Shown here: one piece after another, positions 6,050-13,324 of the stretch
How the letters are laid out: every line of letters starts with the position of its first letter
How positions within the stretch are numbered: the first letter of the stretch is position 1
The notes under the pieces: generated by a model
Told to the model about the DNA's origin: nothing
What the model saw: only the letters and a program-made list of their open reading frames with translations
Databases searched by the model: none
Translations under genes and position numbers: made by a program
Origin: Actinomycetes bacterium
Lineage (GTDB): Bacteria > Actinomycetota > Acidimicrobiia > Acidimicrobiales > UBA8190
Assembly (NCBI GenBank): GCA_021779775.1
Contig: JAJYAB010000006.1
Span: forward strand, 1 to 16,578
Length of the DNA stretch: 16,578 bases
Direction of reading: 5' to 3'

Positions 6050-6501
6050 CGAGGCCGGCTCCTGGGTCTCTGGGAGCTCCTGGGTCTCTGGGAGCTCCTG
6101 CCCCCGAAGGGGGGGCGCTCGCCGCGTTCCTCGCCGTGCTCGCCGCATCGCTCATGATGGTCCTGGGGCTCGTCGTCGACGGCGGACGTGCGTTTGCCGA
6201 GCGTGGCAAGGCGATGGCCTACGCCGAAGAAGCAGCACGTGCGGGAGCGGGAGCCGTGTCGGCGTCGGAGCTGTACCAGGGCCACGTTGCTCTCGATCCG
6301 GCCATCGCGACGTCGGGTGCGCTCGCCTACCTGCGGAGCGTCGGCGCTTCCGGCTCCGTGGTGGTGCGCGGCAACGACGTGATCGTACATGCCCAGGTCA
6401 GTGAGCCGACCTACCTGCTGAGCATGGTGGGCATCAGGACCATCACACAGTCGGCGACGGCCACAGCCACGAACATCTCTGGCGTTACGGAGGGCAGCTA
6501 G
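6046..6501 (+). CDS. TadG-like membrane-anchored pilus assembly protein
   Basis: A 151-residue protein with GTG start overlapping the previous stop (GTGA). A short Pro/Gly leader containing two PGSLGA repeats and PAPEGG is followed by a hydrophobic helix (about 25-45) ending in GLVVDGGRAFAERG and the alanine-rich helix YAEEAARAGAGAV. The V-D-x-G after the helix and the A-x-E-A-A-R-A-G-A helix fit the N-terminal Tad/TadG domain, in which an anchored protein projects outside the membrane. There is no glutamate at +5, so it is not expected to be processed as a pseudopilin. It lacks the large C-terminal part of proteobacterial TadG; short versions are common in actinobacteria. The LysM gene follows with no gap. 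Confidence 0.78.
   Translation: MTRPAPGSLGAPGSLGAPAPEGGALAAFLAVLAASLMMVLGLVVDGGRAFAERGKAMAYAEEAARAGAGAVSASELYQGHVALDPAIATSGALAYLRSVGASGSVVVRGNDVIVHAQVSEPTYLLSMVGIRTITQSATATATNISGVTEGS
6058..6100 (+). repeat. 18-bp in-frame tandem repeat in the TadG-like gene
   Basis: About 2.4 copies of gctcctgggtctctggga, encoding A-P-G-S-L-G twice. The copies are identical, which suggests a recent duplication. It lies in the leader just before the membrane helix, where length variation should be tolerated. Confidence 0.9.
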
Positions 6502-9399
6502 ATGCAGCAGCGGAGGATGACGCGACATGTCAGCGGAGGCCTGACGTCGCTGGCCGGCCTGGTGGTCCTCACGGTGGGGGTGCCGTTGGTCATGCTGGGA
6601 GAGCACCAACCCCCTCCGATCGCCCGACTGTTCGCTGCTCTGTCCATGCACCACCTCGGTGCCACGCTGTCGCATCCGCTGACAGATCGGGCCGTGGCAT
6701 CGCTGTCGGTCTTGGCGGCGTGGTCGGCCTGGCTGTGGCTGGTGCTGTGCGTGGTTGCCGAGCTTGGCGCCAGGGCGACAGGTCGGCAACCCGCTCGCCT
6801 ACCGGCAAGTCGGAACCTCCAGGCGGTGGTCGCCTTGCTGGTCGGGGCCTCGTTGGCGTTGGGCTCGACCAGCCGTCATCACCAGCCTGTCGGGGCGACC
6901 ACGACAACCATGCACGTGGCGCCCACCTCCCTGAGGATCCCAGCCCGAGCGCCCGCCGCTGCTCTTGGCGACATGCAGCCGTCGGCGCCGGTGCCGACGA
7001 CGCGGCAGTACGTGGTCCTGCCTGGGGACACCTTGTGGTCGATTGCCGAGCAGCAGCTCGGATCCCCGCTCGGTTGGAGCCGCATCGCCCAGATGAACGA
7101 GGGCCGCTCGCAGCCCGACGGCGGCCGGTTCGAGTCGGCAGGATGGATTCTCCCAGGATGGATCTTGGAGCTTCCCGTCCCGGTCACCGCCTCGCCACCG
7201 GTATCGGGGGCCGCCACCGCTCGTCCTGTTGAGGCCCTCTCCCTACTCCAGGCGCCGTCCCCGACCGACCCGCCGTCCCCGACCCACCCGCCGTCCCCGA
7301 CCGACCCGCCTTCCTCGCTCCCGCCGTCCCCGACCGACCCGGCGTCCCCGACCGACCCGGCGTCCCCGCTCCCGGCCGGTCCGATCGGGCTCGGGATCCT
7401 CGGTGCGGGGGTGATCGCGCTGTTGACGAAGCTGCGGCGTTCTCAGCAGCGCCGGCGCGCACCGGGCCTCCGCATCGCATTGCCGGACAGCGACATGGCA
7501 GCGGTCGAAGGCCGGCTCCGACTGTCCAGCGACGACACTGCCGTGGACTGGGTCGACACCACGCTCCGTCTCTTGTCGGGGCGCTGCCGGGCTGAGGGCG
7601 TGACGCCGCCTGATGTCGTCCTCGTCCGGCTTCACGAGTCCCAGGTCGAGATGATCGTCGATCGGCAGGTCACTCGCCTTCCTCGGCCCTTCCGACCCGG
7701 TGAAGGACCGAGGTCGTGGTTGGTCGACCGGACCAGCGCGGTTGCCGCGGAAAGCCGCAGCGACATGTGGGCCACCGGGATCGACGCTCCGGTTCCGGCG
7801 TTGGTCACCCTTGGCCGTGATGGACCGGCGACGATCCTGCTCAACCTCGAGCGCGTCGGATCCTTGGCGGTGGACGGCTCCGTAGGAGACGAGATGGTCC
7901 ACGCCATGGTCCTGGAGCTGGCGACGGCGCCGTGGGCCGAGCAGGTGCAGACCGTCCTCGTCGGCTTCGGACCCGGGATGGGCCTCCTCGAGCGCTCCAG
8001 GTGGCTGCGGACCCGAAGCGAGGCCCTCGCTGTCGCCGCCCACCATGTGAGCGAGCGTCGGCGCTTGGCGCAAGGACTGAGCCACCAAGATCCAACGATG
8101 CGATCAGCGGAGGGCGGCGGTGCAACGTGGGACCTCCTCGTGGTCGTCTGCGCGCCTGATCCCTTGGCATCGGAGGAAGAGGCGACCGCTCGTCTCGTCG
8201 AGCTCGCCGCAGCGGGCGAGCACGGCATTGCCGTCGTGATAGCGGGCGAGATGCCCAGCGCTCGGTGGAGCGCGGTCAGCGACGGCACGTCGATTCGCTT
8301 GGGTCGCCAAGGACCCAGTTCATACGAGCCGGCACCTTCACGGGAGGACCCGGAGGAGGTGTTGGAGGCGCAGCGCACCGACCGCCAGACGGCAGAGGCG
8401 GTCTGTGCGCTCATCGAGCTGGCCTCCCATGGCCACGACGTCAGCCCGGATGACCCCCCCTACGATAAATTGCGCATCCCCATGCCGGACCGGCTCGGTG
8501 TGCCCGAGCCGGCGGGCGGTGTGCCCAGGGGGTCCGTCGGCCCCCCGATGGCGGCGGCGCTGCGCTCCCAGCTCCCGACGGGGCAGGATGTGCCACCCGG
8601 AGCCGAGCCAGGGGCTGCTCCCGGCGCGGTCACCCGCATCCTGTCCCCTGCGGATCCCGTGCACGACTGCCCGGCCGGCCGAGTGGTTGTCCATGTGCTC
8701 GGGCCGGTCCGGGTCACCGGGCTGGCCCGACCCTTCAGCCGGGCGTGGGCACTCGAGCTGGTCATCTACCTGGCCATGCACCCCGGCGGCTCGACGAACG
8801 ACCAGTGGGCGACAGCGCTGTGGCCCGATCGCCTGATGGCCCCGGCGAGCCTCCACTCGACCGCGTCGGCAGCTCGCCGGTCGCTCGGCAGCGACCACGA
8901 GGGCAACGACCACCTGCCGCGCTCGCACGGTCGCCTGGCCCTTGCGGGAACGGTCACGTCCGACTGGGACGAGTTCGCTCGCCGGGCGGCGTCATCCGAC
9001 CCGTCGGACTGGGGCACGGCGTTGGCTCTGGTGCGTGGGCGCCCCTTCGACGGCCTGCGCTCCCAGGACTGGGTGCTTCTCGAGGGTATCGCGGCATCGA
9101 TCGAGGCAGTCGTCGTCGACGTGTCGACGCGCTGCGCCAGGCACTGCCTGGCGATGTCGGATCCTGGAGCTGCCGAGTGGGCGGCGCGCCAGGGACTGAA
9201 GGTGAGCCCGTACGACGAGCGGCTGTACCGGGTGTTGCTGGAGTCGGCCGACGCGGCGGGCAATCCGGCCGGGGTCGAAGCGGTGATGCGCGAGCTGGTC
9301 CATCTGGTCGCCGACGGGATCGAGCCGTTCGACGCCGTGCACCCGGAGACCCTCGACCTGTACCGGGCGCTGTCGCGGCGCACCGTCCGCATCGGCTGA
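6502..9399 (+). CDS. LysM and BTAD-domain membrane protein at the end of the Tad operon
   Basis: A 965-residue multidomain protein. Membrane helices lie at about 13-32, 66-87 and 107-121. A LysM domain (168-225; begins RQYVVLPGDTLWSIAEQQLG) would bind peptidoglycan. A proline-rich 6-residue repeat (PSPTDP, about 252-292) is followed by another helix (293-311). The central domain (about 320-620) has a strand-helix pattern like a P-loop ATPase, but VDGSVGDE (457-464) stands where GxxGxGKS would be expected. The C-terminus (728-965) resembles SARP regulators: a winged-helix-like region with ALWPDRL, then a BTAD helical repeat domain. The start at 6502 is supported by GGAGGG 7 nt upstream. It abuts the TadG-like gene, so it belongs to the pilus operon; similar LysM-BTAD proteins are known next to actinobacterial tad genes. 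Its function is uncertain: cell-wall anchoring of the machine, signalling, or both. Confidence 0.85.
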   Translation: MQQRRMTRHVSGGLTSLAGLVVLTVGVPLVMLGEHQPPPIARLFAALSMHHLGATLSHPLTDRAVASLSVLAAWSAWLWLVLCVVAELGARATGRQPARLPASRNLQAVVALLVGASLALGSTSRHHQPVGATTTTMHVAPTSLRIPARAPAAALGDMQPSAPVPTTRQYVVLPGDTLWSIAEQQLGSPLGWSRIAQMNEGRSQPDGGRFESAGWILPGWILELPVPVTASPPVSGAATARPVEALSLLQAPSPTDPPSPTHPPSPTDPPSSLPPSPTDPASPTDPASPLPAGPIGLGILGAGVIALLTKLRRSQQRRRAPGLRIALPDSDMAAVEGRLRLSSDDTAVDWVDTTLRLLSGRCRAEGVTPPDVVLVRLHESQVEMIVDRQVTRLPRPFRPGEGPRSWLVDRTSAVAAESRSDMWATGIDAPVPALVTLGRDGPATILLNLERVGSLAVDGSVGDEMVHAMVLELATAPWAEQVQTVLVGFGPGMGLLERSRWLRTRSEALAVAAHHVSERRRLAQGLSHQDPTMRSAEGGGATWDLLVVVCAPDPLASEEEATARLVELAAAGEHGIAVVIAGEMPSARWSAVSDGTSIRLGRQGPSSYEPAPSREDPEEVLEAQRTDRQTAEAVCALIELASHGHDVSPDDPPYDKLRIPMPDRLGVPEPAGGVPRGSVGPPMAAALRSQLPTGQDVPPGAEPGAAPGAVTRILSPADPVHDCPAGRVVVHVLGPVRVTGLARPFSRAWALELVIYLAMHPGGSTNDQWATALWPDRLMAPASLHSTASAARRSLGSDHEGNDHLPRSHGRLALAGTVTSDWDEFARRAASSDPSDWGTALALVRGRPFDGLRSQDWVLLEGIAASIEAVVVDVSTRCARHCLAMSDPGAAEWAARQGLKVSPYDERLYRVLLESADAAGNPAGVEAVMRELVHLVADGIEPFDAVHPETLDLYRALSRRTVRIG
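7255..7374 (+). repeat. 18-bp in-frame tandem repeat encoding a PSPTDP linker
   Basis: Seven units of ccgtccccgaccgacccg or close variants. Five are full length (18 bp) and two, at 7309-7323 and 7360-7374, are shortened to 15 bp. All keep the reading frame. It encodes a rigid proline-rich spacer between the LysM domain and the next membrane helix, of a type that commonly spans the cell wall. Confidence 0.9.
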
Positions 9400-9410
9400 G
9401 CAGCTCCCTG

Positions 9411-9438
9411 ACGTCCGGTGCCGGCACTGGCCGGACGT
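9411..9438 (+). terminator. Hairpin after the Tad operon
   Basis: Inverted repeat acgtccgg / ccggacgt with a 12-nt loop that can partly pair with itself (tgccggca). It lies 12 nt after the stop of the LysM-BTAD gene. There is no following T-run, as is common in GC-rich actinobacteria, so it may act with Rho or as an mRNA-stabilising hairpin. Confidence 0.45.
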
Positions 9439-9482
9439 TGCGCTGCGCCCTTCACCCCGACCCTCGTCGCCACCGGTACCTA

Positions 9483-9494
9483 CACTGGCCAGTG
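9483..9494. promoter_or_regulatory. Palindrome in the SDR promoter region
   Basis: Perfect 12-bp palindrome cactggccagtg, 62 bp before the SDR start. The overlapping tacact (9481-9486) could serve as a -10 hexamer (TANNNT); no convincing -35 is visible. A repressor site is possible but not shown. Confidence 0.3.
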
Positions 9495-9507
9495 ACCAGG
9501 GCAGCTT

Positions 9508-9549
9508 CACACGAGGCGCCCCACACGAGGCGCCCCACACGACGGAGGA
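9508..9549 (+). repeat. 14-bp tandem repeat running into the SDR ribosome binding site
   Basis: Two identical units cacacgaggcgccc (9508-9521, 9522-9535) and a third diverged unit cacacgacggagga (9536-9549). The divergent part of the third unit creates GGAGG (9544-9548), the Shine-Dalgarno 8 nt before the GTG at 9557. The layout is the same as ahead of the pilin gene at 5005. Confidence 0.88.
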
Positions 9550-9556
9550 GCACAGC

Positions 9557-10339
9557 GTGCCTGCCGACCACATCCCCACGCTGCCTGTCCGCCGGTTCGA
9601 GGGAAAGGTGTCCGTCGTGACCGGTGCCGGTTCGGGCATCGGCAAGGCCACCGCTGTGCGTCTGGCGAGCGAGGGTGCCGCCGTGGCGTGCCTGGACGTC
9701 AACACCAACGGGATCGACCAGACGGTGGAGGCGCTCAAGACGTTGGGAGCTCGGGCGCTCGCCTACCGCTGCGACGTGACCGATGCCGAGCAGGCGCGCC
9801 GTACCGTCGACCGCGTGGCCGATGACCTCGGGCGGCCGAGCGTGCTCTGTAACGTCGCAGGGATCGGCGGGTTCTTCCACACGACCGACATGCCGGTTGC
9901 CAAGTGGGAGCAGATGATCGCCGTCAACCTGACCGGGCCGTTCCTCATGTGCCAGGCGACCCTCCCGTACCTCCTGCATCCCGGCGGCGGCACCATCGTG
10001 AACGTGGCATCCACCGCTGGGCTCATCGGCTCCGCCTACTCGGCCGCTTACTGCGCGTCGAAAGGTGGCGTCGTCATGCTGACCAAGGCGCTGGCCGTCG
10101 AGTACGCGGACCGGGGGGTACGGGTCAACGCCGTGGCGCCGGGAACCGTCGATACGCCGCTGATCGGCATGTTCGAGCTTCCCGAAGGTGCGGATCCCAA
10201 GCACCTGCACAAGGGTATGAGCCGCATGGGGTTCTCCACTCCCGAGCACATCGCCGCCGGTATCGTGTTCCTGGCGTCCGACGAGTCGAGCTACACGACA
10301 GGTTCCATCCTCCCCATCGACGGTGGGACGACGGCGTAG
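9557..10339 (+). CDS. SDR-family NAD(P)-dependent oxidoreductase
   Basis: A 260-residue classical short-chain dehydrogenase/reductase, cytoplasmic. The cofactor-binding motif TGAGSGIG is at 22-29, Asp47 after the second strand suggests NAD(H) preference, and CNVAG is near 98-102. The catalytic tetrad is Asn124, Ser152, Tyr165 and Lys169 (YCASK). The C-terminal IDGGTTA ending is typical of the family. The GTG at 9557 has GGAGG 8 nt upstream. The substrate cannot be told from sequence; members oxidise or reduce secondary alcohols, sugars, steroids or acyl carriers. It stands alone after the Tad operon and converges with the hydrolase gene. Confidence 0.92.
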   Translation: MPADHIPTLPVRRFEGKVSVVTGAGSGIGKATAVRLASEGAAVACLDVNTNGIDQTVEALKTLGARALAYRCDVTDAEQARRTVDRVADDLGRPSVLCNVAGIGGFFHTTDMPVAKWEQMIAVNLTGPFLMCQATLPYLLHPGGGTIVNVASTAGLIGSAYSAAYCASKGGVVMLTKALAVEYADRGVRVNAVAPGTVDTPLIGMFELPEGADPKHLHKGMSRMGFSTPEHIAAGIVFLASDESSYTTGSILPIDGGTTA

Positions 10340-10356
10340 CCTGGCCCTGTCGACAG

Positions 10357-10370
10357 CCGGGAGCGCCCGG
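10357..10370. terminator. Weak hairpin between convergent SDR and hydrolase genes
   Basis: ccggg-agcg-cccgg, a 5-bp stem with a 4-nt loop, lies in the 60-bp gap between two convergent genes. No T-run on either side. The assignment is tentative. Confidence 0.22.
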
Positions 10371-10399
10371 ATGGTCCAGCCGAGCGGGCTCCGGTGACT

Positions 10400-11320
10400 T
10401 CAGCGGCCGGCCCGGCGGTGCGGGTCGGAGTGCTCCCAGTCGGCCAGTAGGGTGCGCAGCGCCGTCAGCAGCAGTAGCGGCTGGTCGAGCATGGCATGGT
10501 GTCCCGCTTCAGGAAGCTCGACCACCGGCGCTACCCGGCCGACGGCGTCGAACATCGACGCCCCGATGTCAGGGGTGACGAGCCCGTGCTCCGAGCGCAA
10601 CAGGGCGAACCGGCAGCGCACCTTCGCCAGGTAGGGGAGGGCGACGCCGCGCATCGAATCTCCGAACTGCTCGAAGACGTTCTGGTCGAATTTCCACTGC
10701 CACCCGTCACCGACCTGGCGCAGCGAGCGGCGTGCGACGTGGTCCATGACGTACGGCAGGTAGTGGGCTTGTGGTGGGATGGTGCGGAAGCGGCCGATGG
10801 CCTCGTCCAGTGAGGCGTAGGTGCGGGGCCGGCCGAATGACTGGCGCATGCGGTAGGACGCCACCTCGGGGTCGGGCTCGGTCACCGGCGAGTCACAGAC
10901 GATGACGCCGGCGAGGTCGTCGCCGTGCAGCGCAGCAGTGACGACCGCGACGAACCCGCCCATGCTGTGCCCGATCACCACCGGCCGCCCTTCGATGCCG
11001 CCGTGGCGGGTGACGGCGACGACCTCTTCGGTCCACTGCTCGAGGGCATACGAGCTCCGGTGGCTGCTGTCCCCGTGACCCGACAGATCGACGGCCAGCA
11101 CCCGCAGGTCCGGAGCGAACGTGGCTGCCACATGGGACCACCAGTGGGCATGGGCTCCCCCACCGTGGACGAAGACCAGCCCCCGGTGGCCTGGCTCCCC
11201 CCATGCCAGGTAGTGGATCCGGCTGCCCGCGACCTCGACGTAGTTGTCGGTGCTCGGCACGGCCAGGGCGTTGCGAAACCATGTCGGAGCATCTTCGGCG
11301 GTGGAGACAGCGTCTGGCAT
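10400..11320 (-). CDS. Alpha/beta-fold hydrolase
   Basis: A 306-residue cytoplasmic alpha/beta hydrolase. The oxyanion-hole motif VHGGGAHAHWW is near 51-61, the nucleophile elbow GHSMGG has Ser119, DLSGHGDS near 78-85 is the strand-turn typical of the family, and the catalytic histidine is His274 in EAGHHAML. The acid is probably Asp251 or Glu244. A cap domain (about 145-235) precedes the last strands. Substrates in this family range from esters and lactones to epoxides and ring-cleavage products, and nothing here narrows it. The ATG at 11320 was chosen because similarity starts there; the frame is open to 11461 but that part overlaps the divergent gad gene. No clear Shine-Dalgarno is present, so leaderless or weak initiation is possible. 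The gap to gad is 103 bp. Confidence 0.88.
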   Translation of the reverse strand: MPDAVSTAEDAPTWFRNALAVPSTDNYVEVAGSRIHYLAWGEPGHRGLVFVHGGGAHAHWWSHVAATFAPDLRVLAVDLSGHGDSSHRSSYALEQWTEEVVAVTRHGGIEGRPVVIGHSMGGFVAVVTAALHGDDLAGVIVCDSPVTEPDPEVASYRMRQSFGRPRTYASLDEAIGRFRTIPPQAHYLPYVMDHVARRSLRQVGDGWQWKFDQNVFEQFGDSMRGVALPYLAKVRCRFALLRSEHGLVTPDIGASMFDAVGRVAPVVELPEAGHHAMLDQPLLLLTALRTLLADWEHSDPHRRAGR

Positions 11321-11423
11321 CGAGCGGACGTTACCCGGTCGGCGCTCCATCCGACCGCGAGTGCCGGCCGGAAATTCGGGACCCGACGCGACGGCCGGCT
11401 GCTGTCGATGGGAAGCTGTGGAG

Positions 11424-12815
11424 ATGGCCCTGCACCCGCACGAGACCGGTGACCGCTCCACCGAGCCGCTCCACCTCCGCCCGCAGCTCGATCGGGCCGG
11501 CGAGACGGGTGAGGTACCCCGGTTTCGCCTGGCCTCGCGAGGGATGCCCCCGGCGACCGCCTACCAGGTCGTCCACGACGAGCTCCTGCTGGACGGCAGC
11601 GCTCGGCTCAACCTGGCCACGTTCGTCACCACCTACATGGACCGCGAGGGCGAGATGCTCATGGCCGAGTGCGCGGCCAAGAACATGATCGACAAGGACG
11701 AGTACCCGCAGACCGCCGAGATCGAGAAGCGGTGCGTCAACATGCTGGCCGACCTCTGGCATGCCTCTTCGGACGAGCGGGCGACCGGTTGCTCCACCAC
11801 CGGGTCGAGCGAAGCCTGCATGCTGGGGGGTCTGGCCCTGGCTCGCCGCTGGCGCCATCGGCGCCAGGCCGCCGGTCTGCCCGCCGACCGTCCGAACCTG
11901 GTCATGGGCGCCAACGTCCAAGTGTGCTGGGAGAAGTTCTGCCGCTACTGGGATGTGGAGCCTCGCCTCGTGCCGGTCGGGCCTGGCGCCACGTGCCTGA
12001 CGCCAGATGCTGCTGCCGCGCACTGCGACGACTCGACCGTCGGGGTCGTGGCGGTGCTCGGCTCGACCTACGACGGGGCGTACGAGCCCGTGGCCGCCAT
12101 CGCCGGCGCCCTCGATGCGCTGGCGGCCGGTGGGGGCCCGGATGTCCCGCTCCACGTCGACGGCGCGTCCGGAGGGTTCGTAGCCCCGTTCCTCGACCCG
12201 GATCTCGAATGGGACTTCCGCCTGCCGAGGGTGCAGTCGATCAACGCGTCAGGCCATAAGTTCGGTCTGGTGTACCCCGGTGTCGGCTGGGTGGTCTGGC
12301 GTGACGCGGCGGCTCTGCCCGAGGAGCTGGTGTTCACGGTCGACTATCTCGGCGGTGCGATGCCGACGTTTGCCCTGAACTTCAGCCGTCCCGGAGCCCA
12401 GGTGGTCGCCCAGTACTACAACTTCCTCCGGCTTGGCCACGAAGGGTACCGGAGGGTGCAGCAGGAGTGCCGTGACACCGCCGCCTGGCTGGCCGACCGC
12501 ATCGAGGGCCTGGGGCCGTTCGCGCTGGTGTCTCGCGGCGATGGCATCCCCGCCTTGGCCTTCCGGATCGCCGCACCGGAGCCCGGGTTCACCGTGTACG
12601 ACGTCTCCGACGGTCTCCGAGCCCATGGATGGCTGGTCCCCGCCTACGCGATGCCCCCGGGGCTCGACGACATGGCGGTGCTGCGGGTGGTCGTCCGCAA
12701 CGGCTTCAGCCGTGACCTGGCGGGCAAGCTCCTCGATTCGCTCGGTACGGTGGTCGACAAGCTTCGTGGTGGTTCCCAGTCCCAACCCGACGGCCGCAGT
12801 GGGTTCCACCACTGA
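11424..12815 (+). CDS. gadB: Glutamate decarboxylase (PLP-dependent)
   Basis: A 463-residue enzyme, close to the ~466 residues of E. coli GadB, that converts L-glutamate to GABA and CO2 with consumption of a proton. Characteristic segments are MPPATAYQVVHDELLLDG, NLATFVTTYMD, KNMIDKDEYPQTAEIEKRC, the phosphate-binding STTGSSEA (124-131), HVDGASGGF with PLP-ring Asp246, and SINASGHKFGLVYPGVGW with the Schiff-base Lys279. The protein ends in His-His; in E. coli a C-terminal histidine closes the active site at neutral pH, so a similar tail is possible. The start is ATG 11424; a GTG two codons upstream (11418) is an alternative. Roles in acid resistance or GABA metabolism are known for the family. 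No glutamate/GABA antiporter gene is next to it. Confidence 0.95.
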   Translation: MALHPHETGDRSTEPLHLRPQLDRAGETGEVPRFRLASRGMPPATAYQVVHDELLLDGSARLNLATFVTTYMDREGEMLMAECAAKNMIDKDEYPQTAEIEKRCVNMLADLWHASSDERATGCSTTGSSEACMLGGLALARRWRHRRQAAGLPADRPNLVMGANVQVCWEKFCRYWDVEPRLVPVGPGATCLTPDAAAAHCDDSTVGVVAVLGSTYDGAYEPVAAIAGALDALAAGGGPDVPLHVDGASGGFVAPFLDPDLEWDFRLPRVQSINASGHKFGLVYPGVGWVVWRDAAALPEELVFTVDYLGGAMPTFALNFSRPGAQVVAQYYNFLRLGHEGYRRVQQECRDTAAWLADRIEGLGPFALVSRGDGIPALAFRIAAPEPGFTVYDVSDGLRAHGWLVPAYAMPPGLDDMAVLRVVVRNGFSRDLAGKLLDSLGTVVDKLRGGSQSQPDGRSGFHH

Positions 12816-12864
12816 TGTCATGAGACCACCGCATGCCATGAAGAGGGGCGACGGGTGGCCGGAT

Positions 12865-12935
12865 CGGGTCGAAGGTCTGCCGTCGGGTCGAAGGTCTGCC
12901 GTCGGATCAGATTCTGCCGTCGGATCGGATGCAGT
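12865..12935. repeat. 19-bp tandem repeat downstream of gad
   Basis: Units of cgggtcgaaggtctgccgt at 12865-12883 and 12884-12902, an 18-bp variant cggatcagattctgccgt at 12903-12920, and a partial fourth unit beginning cggatcgg. The first two are identical. On the - strand the array begins at the 3' end of a small Cys-rich ORF. Confidence 0.85.
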
Positions 12936-13095
12936 GGTCACAGCCCGGCTGCCGGCATACCACGACCACCACGTGGTGCCGGAGCACAGCCTCCGGGTTG
13001 TCCCCGGCGGTCCGGCACTTGGCGTCGTCGCATCGGAGGGTGCTGTCCAAGTGGGCGACCAGCCCGCTACGGCAACGCAATGTCTGAACTGGCAT
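12907..13095 (-). CDS. Small cysteine-rich protein, possible zinc-ribbon-like
   Basis: A 62-residue ORF in the 509-bp gap between gad and the GGDEF gene. Its ATG is preceded by GGGGAGG with a 4-nt spacer. Cysteines are arranged as C8, C22-x4-C27 and C47-x4-C52-x2-C55, with His15, His40, His41 and His54 as other possible ligands, which suggests a metal-binding fold. I do not recognise a family. The final residues (CIRSDGRI) are encoded by the edge of the 19-bp repeat array, so the original C-terminus may have been altered. It could be a chance ORF; the ribosome binding site and Cys spacing are the arguments for it. Confidence 0.45.
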   Translation of the reverse strand: MPVQTLRCRSGLVAHLDSTLRCDDAKCRTAGDNPEAVLRHHVVVVVCRQPGCDHCIRSDGRI

Positions 13096-13324
13096 GGTGC
13101 CTCCCCAGGACTCCGCTCGCCCCCCGGCGGCGTTTCCATGACGGAACTTCGGCCTTTCAGGTCGAGCGCCGTAGGCCCTCCCACGCTGTTGTCATCCTGT
13201 TGCGGTGTCATCGCGGTGCAGGCGCAGCACGCTGAGCGGTCAAGGTACGCCCAACGGTTGCCGATGTCATGTCGGAGGACGCTGCGGAGGGATCTGCAGC
13301 CACAGGGAGACTGGAGGAATCCCG
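13096..13324. other. Intergenic region upstream of the GGDEF gene
   Basis: No further gene, tRNA or convincing promoter is visible. It ends with ggagg (13313-13317), the Shine-Dalgarno of the GGDEF gene. If the small Cys-rich ORF is real, this stretch holds two divergent promoters. Confidence 0.4.

Noticed and set aside
9451..9486. Promoter with -35 ttcacc and -10 tacact before the SDR gene
   Set aside because: The spacing of about 24 bp is too long for a standard promoter; only the -10-like hexamer is mentioned, with the palindrome.
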